Part shown: piece by piece, positions 1 to 7,289 of the stretch | Numbering within the stretch: the first letter of the stretch is position 1 | Layout: each line of letters opens with the position of its first letter | Assembly (NCBI GenBank): GCA_965371965.1 | Contig: CBDVAM010000051.1 | Span: 1 to 22,809, forward strand | Length of the DNA: 22,809 nt | Reading direction: 5' to 3' | From: S146-42 sp965371965 | GTDB taxonomy: Bacteria > Planctomycetota > Phycisphaerae > Phycisphaerales > UBA1924 | The notes under the pieces: model-generated | What the model saw: only the letters and a program-made list of their open reading frames with translations | Database searches by the model: none | Told to the model about the DNA's origin: nothing | Translations under genes and position numbers: made by a program

Positions 1-601
1 AAGCCACCGCTGCGTGCAGACGCGACTTCACCGTTCCCAACGGAATCCCCAGGTCGTCGGCGACCTGCGCATAGCTCAGGCGTTGGAAGTAGGCGAGCAA
101 CAGAACTTCTCGCATGAGTGGCGACATCCGAGCCAGGGCCCTCTGCACGAGCTCATCGAGCTCTTCACGTTCCAGCCCGCTGTCGGGCGACGGGACGTCG
201 ATCTCCATGAGGTCGACGAACGCCGGGCCGCCCTCTTCGCCCCGAGCCGGGGCCGAGAGCTCGAGGCTCTGGCGTCTGACCTTCTTACGCAAGTAGTCCC
301 TGCCCTTGTTCGCTGCGATGGTGAACAACCAGGGACGAAATCTGCGGGTTGCATCGAACCTGTCGGCTGAGAGGTGGATCTGGAGGAAGGCCTCCTGAAA
401 AACATCCTCCGCGGCGGCCCGATCGCCCACCAGGCGGTACAGGAAGCGAAAGAGGTCGTCGCGGTGGCGGTTGATCAGCTCGCGCAGCGCTTCGTTATCG
501 CCCCTGCGATATCGCTCGAAGACCCGCTCGTCGCTGACGCCGTCGTATGCCAAGTCATCCCGCCTCGCTCTGGAGTCTATCGCAGGCCCATACGCGACCA
601 T
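1..601 (-). CDS. ECF-family RNA polymerase sigma factor (3' end cut by window edge)
   Basis: Reading the minus strand from ATG at 599-601 gives an open frame to the left edge, about 200 codons with no stop, so the C-terminus lies outside the window. Region 2 is clear at about residues 24-105: ERYRRGDNEALRELINRH, then the helix with EDVFQEAFLQIH, then RPWLFTIAANKGRDYLRKK, the -10 recognition part. Region 4 starts near residue 155 with LARMSPLMREVLLLAYFQRL followed by a helix-turn-helix ending GTVKSRLHAAV, which recognises the -35 element. It should direct core RNA polymerase to a small regulon. The start is uncertain: no strong ribosome-binding site precedes this ATG, and a later TTG (RRDDL) is possible. 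The DUF4286-like gene ends 22 bp upstream on the same strand, so the two are probably co-transcribed. Any anti-sigma gene would lie outside the window. Family assignment is firm. Confidence 0.88.
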   Translation of the reverse strand, partial: MVAYGPAIDSRARRDDLAYDGVSDERVFERYRRGDNEALRELINRHRDDLFRFLYRLVGDRAAAEDVFQEAFLQIHLSADRFDATRRFRPWLFTIAANKGRDYLRKKVRRQSLELSAPARGEEGGPAFVDLMEIDVPSPDSGLEREELDELVQRALARMSPLMREVLLLAYFQRLSYAQVADDLGIPLGTVKSRLHAAVA

Positions 602-623
602 CGGGCGGGCGTTCGTTCTGTCG

Positions 624-935
624 TCATCCTAAGGGCAACTCCTCGCCCACGGTCCGCTCGAATCGGAGGCCCTGGATATCCCCGAACATCGCCCTTCCCT
701 CGGCTCTCAGCGATGGAGCGAAGTCTCGCTCGTAGAGATCAAACGCCTCGCGGTCCGAGAACTCATATTGCGTCTGGATCCGGATCTCATCGCCGTCGAA
801 GGCCACGATTCGGGCGAAGCTGGCGCCGCCGGCGATCACGCCCTGGAGGTGCCCCTCGCGGAGCCAGCGGAGATATCGGTCGCGGGTTGGATCGTCGGGG
901 AGGGTGGCAACGACGCTGTAGGAGATACGTCCCAT
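624..935 (-). CDS. DUF4286-like small protein
   Basis: This is a 103-residue protein starting MGRISYSVVATLPDDP. I start it at ATG 935 rather than the upstream in-frame ATG (992) because AGGA lies just before it and the family begins with this strand. The pattern of an N-terminal beta strand, then RYLRWLREGHLQGVIAGG, then a strand around an FDGDEIRIQTQYEF segment, matches the DUF4286 family, small ferredoxin-like-fold proteins of unknown function; the assignment is from memory of the pattern. The C-terminal part carries DFAPSLRAEGRAMFGDI, consistent with the family's last helix. No signal peptide or membrane segment is visible, so it is probably cytoplasmic. It lies 22 bp upstream of an ECF sigma gene on the same strand and is divergent from a second ECF gene. 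A role linked to the sigma factor is only a guess from position. Confidence 0.72.
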   Translation of the reverse strand: MGRISYSVVATLPDDPTRDRYLRWLREGHLQGVIAGGASFARIVAFDGDEIRIQTQYEFSDREAFDLYERDFAPSLRAEGRAMFGDIQGLRFERTVGEELPLG

Positions 936-992
936 GGTCCTGGAGCGTAGCGAACCGGCAATAATCGAGCATGCGAGACGTTTGGCGGGCAT

Positions 993-1595
993 ATGGGGTT
1001 GGCATTGACGGCACGCGATGAGCCACGAACAAACGGGGCTGAGGAGGTCTCGGACCTGCTGGTCTGCGCTGCGCAGGGTGACGAGCGGGCGTGGCGCGAG
1101 ATCCTGGATCGCTATGCACCCCGGGTGTTTGCGCTGGCCAGGAGCCGGTTTCAGAGTGGCGAGCTTGCCGAGGAGATTACCCAGTCGGTGTTTGTGACTA
1201 TTTCAACCAAGCTGGCGGGCGGTGAGTATTCCGAGAAAGGTCGGTTCGAGCCGTGGCTGTTTCGCGTCGCGATGAATCGGATTCGAGACGAGGCCAGGCG
1301 GGCCAAGCGCCACGCACGCCCGACCGACCCCGAGGCGTTCGGCGGGGTGACCGCCCCGAGCGAAGCGGTCCGGGGCGCCAACGACGATGATCTGGCGTCT
1401 TTGCGACAGGGAATATCGCAGTTGCCGGCGGCGGACCAGGAGATCATCCACTTGCGCCATCAGGGGCAGATGAGTTTTCGCCAGATCGCCGAGCTGCTCG
1501 ATGAGCCGCTGGGCACGCTGCTCGCCCGCCACCATCGCGCACTGCGGAAGCTGAGACAACTGTTGACGATTTCGACGGAGAACCCATCGCCATGA
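993..1595 (+). CDS. ECF-family RNA polymerase sigma factor
   Basis: This 200-residue protein has the two-domain ECF architecture. Region 2 spans about residues 20-105, with AAQGDERAWREILDRYAP, EEITQSVFVTISTKLAGG and FEPWLFRVAMNRIRDEARR. Region 4 spans about 130-192, with LPAADQEIIHLRHQGQMSFR followed by a helix-turn-helix with GTLLARHHRALRKL. Length fits the family. ATG 993 is preceded closely by GGCGGG. Its stop codon overlaps the next start in an ATGA junction (1592-1595), so it is translationally coupled to a small membrane protein that is the likely anti-sigma factor. The third gene is also coupled. It is divergent from the DUF4286/ECF pair, with only 57 bp between starts, so both promoters must share that region. 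Specific signal unknown. Confidence 0.9.
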   Translation: MGLALTARDEPRTNGAEEVSDLLVCAAQGDERAWREILDRYAPRVFALARSRFQSGELAEEITQSVFVTISTKLAGGEYSEKGRFEPWLFRVAMNRIRDEARRAKRHARPTDPEAFGGVTAPSEAVRGANDDDLASLRQGISQLPAADQEIIHLRHQGQMSFRQIAELLDEPLGTLLARHHRALRKLRQLLTISTENPSP

Positions 1596-2083
1596 CCAAC
1601 CACGACACACTACATCACGACAGCGGCGAGGCTCAGCATTCGGACCTCGTGGCCAGGCTGCACGAGCTTGGCGAGCGTGACCGGCAGGGCACGCCCGCGA
1701 ATCTCACCGACCGGCTCGTCCTGCGGACGCAGGCGAATCTCGGGGGGCATGGCGATGTGCAGGACCCGTTGCCAGTGGTTTCCGTGCGATCGCTGGGATG
1801 GATGCGGGCGGCGGCGGCGGTCTTGATCGTCGGCTCGGTGATCGCGGTGATCCTGTCGATGCCTCAGACCCGACCCAACTCGGTTCCGGTTGGTCCCACC
1901 ACGGGTCCGCCGGGCGAATACGCCACTGCTGAGTTTAATCTCGACCTTGTCGATGGCTCGTTCTGGGACGACTCGTTCGACGGACAAATCGCGGTGTTGC
2001 TGGCCGAATCGACGATGCTCATCGGCGAGTTGGATCGCGAGTGGGATGATCTCGACTATCTCTCTGACGAAGGGGCCTTGTGA
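1592..2083 (+). CDS. Single-pass membrane protein, putative anti-sigma factor
   Basis: This 163-residue protein has a soluble N-terminal part of about 69 residues (histidine- and charge-rich, SDLVARLHELGERDRQGTPA), one hydrophobic helix at about 70-90 (WMRAAAAVLIVGSVIAVILS), then a proline/glycine linker and an acidic outer domain ending in LIGELDREWDDLDYLSDEG. The arrangement, a short cytoplasmic domain, one membrane helix and an envelope domain, coupled directly behind an ECF sigma gene, is that of anti-sigma factors. I cannot see the HxxxCxxC motif of a zinc-binding anti-sigma domain, so sequence alone does not prove the role. The start overlaps the sigma stop as ATGA, and its own stop overlaps the next start as TGATG. 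The acidic tail could interact with the following envelope protein. Confidence 0.68.
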   Translation: MTNHDTLHHDSGEAQHSDLVARLHELGERDRQGTPANLTDRLVLRTQANLGGHGDVQDPLPVVSVRSLGWMRAAAAVLIVGSVIAVILSMPQTRPNSVPVGPTTGPPGEYATAEFNLDLVDGSFWDDSFDGQIAVLLAESTMLIGELDREWDDLDYLSDEGAL

Positions 2084-3015
2084 TGGCTCGATACCGAGGA
2101 TGGAATCTGGTCGCGGTATGCTCGGCAGGGGTGCTCGCGGGCTCGATGACGCTGGGATTCGGCGTCCTCCAGGCTGGGGGGAAAAGCAAACCCCAGGATT
2201 CGGCGGGCGGTGAGGTTGCGATTGGAGAGGGTGACAAGGAAACTGTCGCGGAGCAGCGTGCGCAGGTTCGCGATCGTCTCGTGCGCCGGTTGGAATGGAC
2301 GCGCGATAGCATCGTGCGATATGGCGAGCACGAGCAGGGTCTGGTTCGCGCGATCGCGCGGCTGGACGCCGGCGAGAGCACCGAGGCAATCTCAAACGAC
2401 ATGCGCGTGCGGGCCGAGGATGGCGCGAGAGATCAACATGCGACGGACGTTGGCGACCGGGATGGCGTTCGGCGAGGCCCTCGCGATTGGCGATGGGGGC
2501 GCTTTGGCGAGCCGCTGGATGCCGAGTCGCGTCGGCGGGTGCTGAGTATGCTCGAGACGCAGTCTCCGGAGCTGTTCAAGAAGGTTGGCGAGTTTCGCAA
2601 AGGGAACGAGGGACAGACCGACCGGCTGCTCCAGCGGATCGCGCCGAAGCTCAACGAGATTCGTGCGGCCCTCGAGAGCGATCCGGATCTGGCGACGCTG
2701 ATGATCATCGAGCTGCACGCCAATCTGGAACTCACGTTTCGCTCGCGCGACCTGCGGGAACTGCTCGCCAGCGACTCGCAGGATGAACAAGAGATCGCCT
2801 TGGCCCATGAACGCATCCGTGACTCGGTGCGGACGAGCTTTGATGCGCATCTGGCGATCAAGGCGCACGAGGTCCAGCAGTTGGAGGAACAACTCCAGAA
2901 GCTGCGCGACGAGATCGAGAGGCGCAAACAGATGCGCGGCGAGTTCATCGATCGCCTGGTCGATCGCGCCGGTTCGCCGACGAGCGGATTGAGACGACGG
3001 GGGCCGCGGGGCTGA
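2083..3015 (+). CDS. Coiled-coil envelope protein of the sigma locus
   Basis: This is a 310-residue protein of no family I recognise. Residues about 8-31 form a hydrophobic N-terminal segment (NLVAVCSAGVLAGSMTLGFG), a signal peptide or anchor. Residues 55-100 are charged and helical, about 110-140 is a polar arginine/aspartate-rich stretch, and 145-295 is helical, with SPELFKKVGEFRKGNEGQTD and a strong coiled coil at about 258-296 (QQLEEQLQKLRDEIERRK). The helical, charged envelope architecture recalls periplasmic sensor proteins that accompany ECF/anti-sigma pairs (CpxP/CnrX type), but no signature motif is visible, so this is analogy. ATG 2083 shares one base with the previous stop (TGATG); a GTG at 2080 in the same frame is an alternative. 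Its stop lies in a 7-bp inverted repeat shared with the convergent gene. Confidence 0.72.
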   Translation: MARYRGWNLVAVCSAGVLAGSMTLGFGVLQAGGKSKPQDSAGGEVAIGEGDKETVAEQRAQVRDRLVRRLEWTRDSIVRYGEHEQGLVRAIARLDAGESTEAISNDMRVRAEDGARDQHATDVGDRDGVRRGPRDWRWGRFGEPLDAESRRRVLSMLETQSPELFKKVGEFRKGNEGQTDRLLQRIAPKLNEIRAALESDPDLATLMIIELHANLELTFRSRDLRELLASDSQDEQEIALAHERIRDSVRTSFDAHLAIKAHEVQQLEEQLQKLRDEIERRKQMRGEFIDRLVDRAGSPTSGLRRRGPRG

Positions 3016-3042
3016 GCCGACTCGCAGGTGCCGCAGGCTCAG
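3012..3042. terminator. Inverted repeat across both stop codons of convergent genes (possible bidirectional terminator)
   Basis: CTGAGCC at 3012-3018 and GGCTCAG at 3036-3042 form a perfect 7-bp inverted repeat with a 17-nt loop. The TGA of the plus-strand gene (3013-3015) and the complement of the minus-strand stop (3039-3041) sit inside the two arms. Position suggests a shared terminator or 3'-end stabilising hairpin. There is no T-run on either side, so it would not be a classic intrinsic terminator. Confidence 0.35.
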
Positions 3043-3416
3043 GAAACGGTCGAGCCCGGCTCGATATCAGCCATGGGCGTGAGCAGGATGACGCTGCGCT
3101 CAGCGGACTCGCCCTTGGGCTGATCGCTGGCGGCCAGGAGCATGCCGCGAGATTCCTCGCCGCGGATCTGGCGGGGCGCGAGATTCGCGACGACGACGAT
3201 GAGCTTGCCCACGAGGTCGCCGGGCTCATAGTGGCCCTTGATCCCGGCGCAGATCTGGCGGGTTTCGCCCGAGCCGTCGTCGACCTGGAGCTTGAGCAGT
3301 CGGTCGGCGTTGGGGTGCATCTCGGCCTCAACGATCCGCGCGACGCGGAGATCCACGCGGGCGAACTCGTCGAAGGTGATTCCGGGCTTGGCCTGCGTTG
3401 CGGTTTCGTCGCTCAT
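3039..3416 (-). CDS. Standalone tRNA-binding domain protein (MetG C-terminal/EMAP-like)
   Basis: This 125-residue protein is almost entirely one tRNA-binding OB-fold domain. It reads ITFDEFARVDLRVARIVEAE, then HPNADRLLKLQVDDG, then RQICAGIKGHYEPGDLVGK and VVVANLAPRQIRGEESRGML. These are the typical elements of the domain at the C-terminus of methionyl-tRNA synthetase (MetG beta), of Arc1p/EMAP-II-type proteins and of CsaA. In bacteria such a separate protein may serve as a trans-acting tRNA-binding subunit of methionyl-tRNA synthetase. CsaA, usually about 110 residues, is the alternative; the ESRGML and long C-terminal tail favour MetG-type. No synthetase gene lies nearby. I start at ATG 3416; a GTG at 3425 in frame would add three residues, and neither has a strong ribosome-binding site. 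It lies 115 bp downstream of the large minus-strand cassette and may be read through from it. Confidence 0.85.
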   Translation of the reverse strand: MSDETATQAKPGITFDEFARVDLRVARIVEAEMHPNADRLLKLQVDDGSGETRQICAGIKGHYEPGDLVGKLIVVVANLAPRQIRGEESRGMLLAASDQPKGESAERSVILLTPMADIEPGSTVS

Positions 3417-3531
3417 ATCACTCACGATCGACCCGATCGCGCTCCAGGAAGTATCGAGATTCTCTGCACATGTGAGAAGCTTGCGAGTCTAGGCGCTGGA
3501 GGAAGATGTGCCGCCGGTGGCGGCATCGTCC

Positions 3532-4461
3532 TTAGTCGTCGGGTGCCTGCTCGGGCGGTGGATCAGGCATCTGGGCGTCGTCGCGGGGCGGCGCGATCCA
3601 TGAGCCATCCCGCCAGAGGCTGCGCCGGGGATCGATCCCCAGCGTGGGGGCGAGCTCTTCGGGCAGAGGATCACGCAGGGGTGCCCCGGCGTCGGCGATC
3701 ACCTGCGCGGCCCAGGACCGCTGCACGCCGTTGAGCATCCTCGCCTCGAACCGGAGCTGGGCGATGAGTTCTTCTTGAGAGATCTCCGGGCCTGGGTTCC
3801 CGTTGCACACCCGGCACTTCACATAGCCGCCCCGCGATGGATCGATGGCGCGATTGATCCGATCGAAGCCGCACTCGGGGCATGGCCAGCGCCGGGCTTC
3901 TCTGATGAGCCAGTCCGCCGCACCGGATTGGTTGGCGGGGCTGAGCAGCGGCTCGTAGCGCCGGATGATCGACATGACACGCGGGTCTTCCAGCAGGGAG
4001 AGCGCACGTCTCCCGTGCCCGGACCGCACACGCCCCACGGCGACCGCGGCGCGATACGCGTCATGGTCGCTGGTCTGGTCGGGCGCGGCACCGCGCCAAT
4101 CGGGGGTCGCGTAGCGATGGTCCAGGGCGTGGGCGAGGGCGATGAGCCAATCTCGATCATGGCCGATCCCCTGGAGTCGGGCGAGGGCGATCGCGCAGCT
4201 AGGTGCGAGGGTGCCGCCCTGCTCACGATCGAGGTGGAACGCCACGACGAAGAGCGTGCGGGCCAGTTCGAGCTCGTCGGGTGATCGGAACTCCTCGGCG
4301 ACCTCTTCGGCGAGGAGGAAGTAGGGCATCGGATCGTCTGGTTCGAGCGACTCCAGGCGCTGCGCCAGGTTGTCGATGGGCAGCGTGTCCACCGCCGGCT
4401 CATGGGCCGGCTGGGTGAGCGTGATGGTCACGGACAGGATGGATGCCAGAAGAACGTGCAC
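3532..4461 (-). CDS. Secreted protein with a four-cysteine zinc ribbon (last gene of ExbBD/vWA cassette)
   Basis: This 309-residue protein begins with a short signal-like segment (MHVLLASILSVTITL). Residues 30-190 are helical, with PMPYFLLAEEVAEE and LELARTLFVVAFHLDRE, suggesting tetratricopeptide-like helices. Residues 194-219 hold CPEC and CRVC, 22 residues apart from first to third cysteine, a clear zinc-ribbon spacing. The tail is proline- and acid-rich. A cysteine zinc ribbon in an exported protein is odd, since such sites are usually cytoplasmic; either the N-terminus is an anchor or the ribbon works outside. I do not recognise the family. It starts 2 bp after the stop of the 941-residue protein, so it belongs to the same operon and probably to the same envelope complex. 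Confidence 0.75.
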   Translation of the reverse strand: MHVLLASILSVTITLTQPAHEPAVDTLPIDNLAQRLESLEPDDPMPYFLLAEEVAEEFRSPDELELARTLFVVAFHLDREQGGTLAPSCAIALARLQGIGHDRDWLIALAHALDHRYATPDWRGAAPDQTSDHDAYRAAVAVGRVRSGHGRRALSLLEDPRVMSIIRRYEPLLSPANQSGAADWLIREARRWPCPECGFDRINRAIDPSRGGYVKCRVCNGNPGPEISQEELIAQLRFEARMLNGVQRSWAAQVIADAGAPLRDPLPEELAPTLGIDPRRSLWRDGSWIAPPRDDAQMPDPPPEQAPDD

Positions 4462-4463
4462 GG

Positions 4464-7289
4464 CTAGCTCCTCAACCTGGTCAACCAGAGTTCGCCCATG
4501 GCTGTTTCCACGGCGGCGAGCTGCTCAAAGATGTGGCGAGCGCCCTGACGGCGGTCTTCCATCGTGCGCAGGATCGTCAGGACCTCCTCGCTCACGCCCG
4601 CTCGCTCACCGATGACGACGTAGGCCATGAGTTCGCATGTCGCGAGCTGCTCGGCGGCGAAGATCTGCACCGGTCCGCGCGAGCTGGCGACCCTTCCCAA
4701 TCGCTCACGCTCGATCCGATCCAGCGAGAGGGCCGCAGTGGAGAGGACGTTCGCGGCTCGCCGGCGCCAACGCAGACGGAGTTCCAGCGCTGCTCCCTCG
4801 GCGCTGAGCCCGGCGTCGATATCGGTGTCGATGCTCGACGACGCTCGGATCGCGTAGGCGCGACCGATCGCGTCGCTCAGACGGTCGACCGACGCCTCGG
4901 GGCTCTCGCCGGCGACAAGCTCAAGGAGGCGCTCGACGAGCCCACGGCGGGCCGCGACACGCCAGTTGGGCTCGGTCGGATCGAGCGTGCGGATGCCCGC
5001 GGCGTCGCTGATGAGCCTCGCGTTGGTGCGCGTCTCGGGGGCGTCGGGGAGCTCTTCGAGCAGGGCGTTGACGATCGGTGCTTGAGATTGGAACTGGCGG
5101 ACGAGCTGGTGGGCGCGCAGGCGAACCGCAGAACGATCGCCGCGGATCGCCTCACGCACGAGGACCTCGGCGTCCATGGTGTCGAGCGTCGACGTGCTTG
5201 AGCGTCGTGACAGGGTGTCCAGGAGTTCCAGGCGGGCCTGCTGGTTGCGGCGCACGCCGAGATAGCGAACGGCCCAGGGGCTGGAATCTCGCTCGCTCAG
5301 CCCGCGGCTGGACGCGCGAGCGGCCTGGGTCGCGTCGTCGATCTTCTGCTCAATACCCTCGATGGTGATCGTCGCTCGCTCTATCTCACCCCGCCAGATC
5401 CAGGCTGCGGCCTCATTGAGCATCGCAAGGCGTGTCGTGGCGGCGAGGTGCTCGTCGCGGGTGAGCGATGTCGCGGCCTCGCGCGTCGCGCGGGCGAGCG
5501 CAGATCGCAGGTCGGCGAGAATATCGTCGCTCTGGGTTGCATCGAGCAGACCCCACGACGAGGCGTATCGGTCGCGGAGGTCCGCGCGGGCTCGCTCAGA
5601 TGCCTGAGCGTCGAGGGTCATGGTCGGATCGACGCCCTCGACGTCGCGCCGCTTGCTGAGCGCCGAGGTGACGGCGAAGAGGTCTGCGGAGGTCAGTGCC
5701 GGGGCGTTGAACGCGGTGACCAGCCATGATCGGGCGGGCGAGGACGTGTCCCAGGTGAGTGCGCCGACGATCTGGTCGACGACGTTGAGTGGCCACTCCC
5801 GTCGGGTCGGCTCGGGGCCATCGCGGAGGATCTGATCGAGCCCCGCGAGCAGCAACGCTGCGGGGACTTGGTCGGGCGGTGCGGTCGCGCCAACCGCATT
5901 GAGCCATGCCGTCCAGGCTTCCTTTGGCGCTTCGTCGTCGTTCGGCCAGTTCAGCATGGTTGTCGGCACGCGCGCCAAGAAGTCGATCGCGCCGCGCTCG
6001 AATGTCGCGTCCTGGGGCGGTCGCGCGCCGGCGTAGGTCTCGGCGAGCGAAGCGTCGATGACCGCCGCGGCGCTTATCGGCAGGTTGGTCTCGCGTGTGA
6101 GGCGGACGAGCATGCCGCTGGCCCAGGCCCCGCGAGAGATGTCCTGGGCGGTGGGCTGGGCGCTGAGGGTGGGCACTCGTGCGCTGGCGGCGATGCGCTG
6201 GGTCACGACGCCCGCGTGCTGTGCGCGTGCGCTGGCGCGGTAGAGCAGGTCCACAAGGTCGGCGTGGACGCGGGTGCGTTCGTCGGTCTGCATCGAAACC
6301 CAACCGGTCTCCACGCGGACGATGATCTCGATGATCTCACGGACGCCCTGATCGGGATCGATCGCGAGCGCATCGCGGGCTCGCTCTGCCGCCTCGGTGA
6401 GCGTCAGCTGGCGCGCGGGCTGAGCCGGAGTGGGCGTAGGGTCTACTGAGCCCTGGGATGTCGCAGGCTCATCGCTGCTCGCGGGCGATGGGGGCGAGGT
6501 CTGGGCGATCTTGTCCTGATCCGCGCCGGATGGACCGGCTTTGGACTCCCACAACATCGAGAGCCCGCCCAGCAGCGAGATGGCGGCGATGACGACACCC
6601 AGCGTGATTCCCAGGACGAGCTTGATACCGCCGTCGGATTCTTCCTGTTCGGCGTCGAGCATGGGCTCGATGTCCGGGGGCCTTCTGCTTGCTGGAGCCG
6701 CTGGAGCGCCCTGAGGGGCGCTATGCGTGCCGTTGGGTTGTGCGGGTTGGGGCGTCGGTGTCTTGGCGAGGCGAGCGGCTGGAGGTTGCGTCGGCGGTGC
6801 GGGCGCGATGGACGCGGGCGTGCGCCGGTGGGCGATTGCGCGGATGGCGTCGGCGACGCGGTTCGAGGGCACGCCGCGCGCATGCGCGAGCATCGCGATG
6901 CGTCTCAGCGAGGCGCGATTCCAGCCGCCGTACATGCCCAGGGTGAGGATCGCGTCTCGCTCCAGCGCGAGCGCCTCGCTGGAGGTCATGGTCACCGGAC
7001 GCGCCCGGGTCCCGGCACGAGCGCTCGAGCCCCACCGCTCGACCATGTGTCTGCGCACGACCGGATCGAGGAGTTGGGCCGCCGCCGCGTGCAGCGCAAG
7101 GCGGACCTCATCGGCCTGGGGTGTCTCGCTGTGGGCGTGTGCGTTGACCTCGTTGAGGCGGGCCTCGAGCGCTGCGACCACGCTCGTCGAGTCCGGAGTC
7201 TGGGCTGATATGCCGAGCATCGCGAACGGACCACCCCCGGCCGCCTCGGCTCCCAGGAATCGCTCGGTGTTGGAGGTGGGCTTTGCCAT
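4464..7289 (-). CDS. Large single-pass protein with J-like cytoplasmic head and periplasmic helical domain
   Basis: This is a 941-residue protein. ATG 7289 shares one base with the preceding stop (TGATG) and has GGAGG in front; an earlier in-frame ATG at 7523 lies within the upstream gene and is rejected. Residues about 20-82 look like a degenerate J domain: PFAMLGI, a helix, then ADEVRLALHAAAAQLLDPVV, as in the PYxxLGI and ALxxAxxxLxDP blocks. The HPD tripeptide needed to stimulate Hsp70 is absent. Residues 155-222 are a proline/alanine/glutamine linker. Residues about 223-245 are a membrane helix (LVLGITLGVVIAAISLLGG). The remaining 690 or so residues are periplasmic, alpha-helical and rich in Ala, Arg and acidic residues, like helical-repeat solenoids, with no motif I can name. 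Position in the cassette suggests it links cytoplasm to the ExbB/ExbD/vWA assembly. Specific function unknown. Confidence 0.8.
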   Translation of the reverse strand: MAKPTSNTERFLGAEAAGGGPFAMLGISAQTPDSTSVVAALEARLNEVNAHAHSETPQADEVRLALHAAAAQLLDPVVRRHMVERWGSSARAGTRARPVTMTSSEALALERDAILTLGMYGGWNRASLRRIAMLAHARGVPSNRVADAIRAIAHRRTPASIAPAPPTQPPAARLAKTPTPQPAQPNGTHSAPQGAPAAPASRRPPDIEPMLDAEQEESDGGIKLVLGITLGVVIAAISLLGGLSMLWESKAGPSGADQDKIAQTSPPSPASSDEPATSQGSVDPTPTPAQPARQLTLTEAAERARDALAIDPDQGVREIIEIIVRVETGWVSMQTDERTRVHADLVDLLYRASARAQHAGVVTQRIAASARVPTLSAQPTAQDISRGAWASGMLVRLTRETNLPISAAAVIDASLAETYAGARPPQDATFERGAIDFLARVPTTMLNWPNDDEAPKEAWTAWLNAVGATAPPDQVPAALLLAGLDQILRDGPEPTRREWPLNVVDQIVGALTWDTSSPARSWLVTAFNAPALTSADLFAVTSALSKRRDVEGVDPTMTLDAQASERARADLRDRYASSWGLLDATQSDDILADLRSALARATREAATSLTRDEHLAATTRLAMLNEAAAWIWRGEIERATITIEGIEQKIDDATQAARASSRGLSERDSSPWAVRYLGVRRNQQARLELLDTLSRRSSTSTLDTMDAEVLVREAIRGDRSAVRLRAHQLVRQFQSQAPIVNALLEELPDAPETRTNARLISDAAGIRTLDPTEPNWRVAARRGLVERLLELVAGESPEASVDRLSDAIGRAYAIRASSSIDTDIDAGLSAEGAALELRLRWRRRAANVLSTAALSLDRIERERLGRVASSRGPVQIFAAEQLATCELMAYVVIGERAGVSEEVLTILRTMEDRRQGARHIFEQLAAVETAMGELWLTRLRS

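Noticed and set aside
374..964. Plus-strand open frame of 196 codons
   Set aside because: It lies opposite the ECF sigma and DUF4286-like genes; its translation is arginine/proline-rich with no family features, while the minus strand reads as recognisable proteins.
4443..5201. Plus-strand open frame of 252 codons
   Set aside because: Shadow of the 941-residue minus-strand gene caused by high GC; composition is unnatural and no motif is present.
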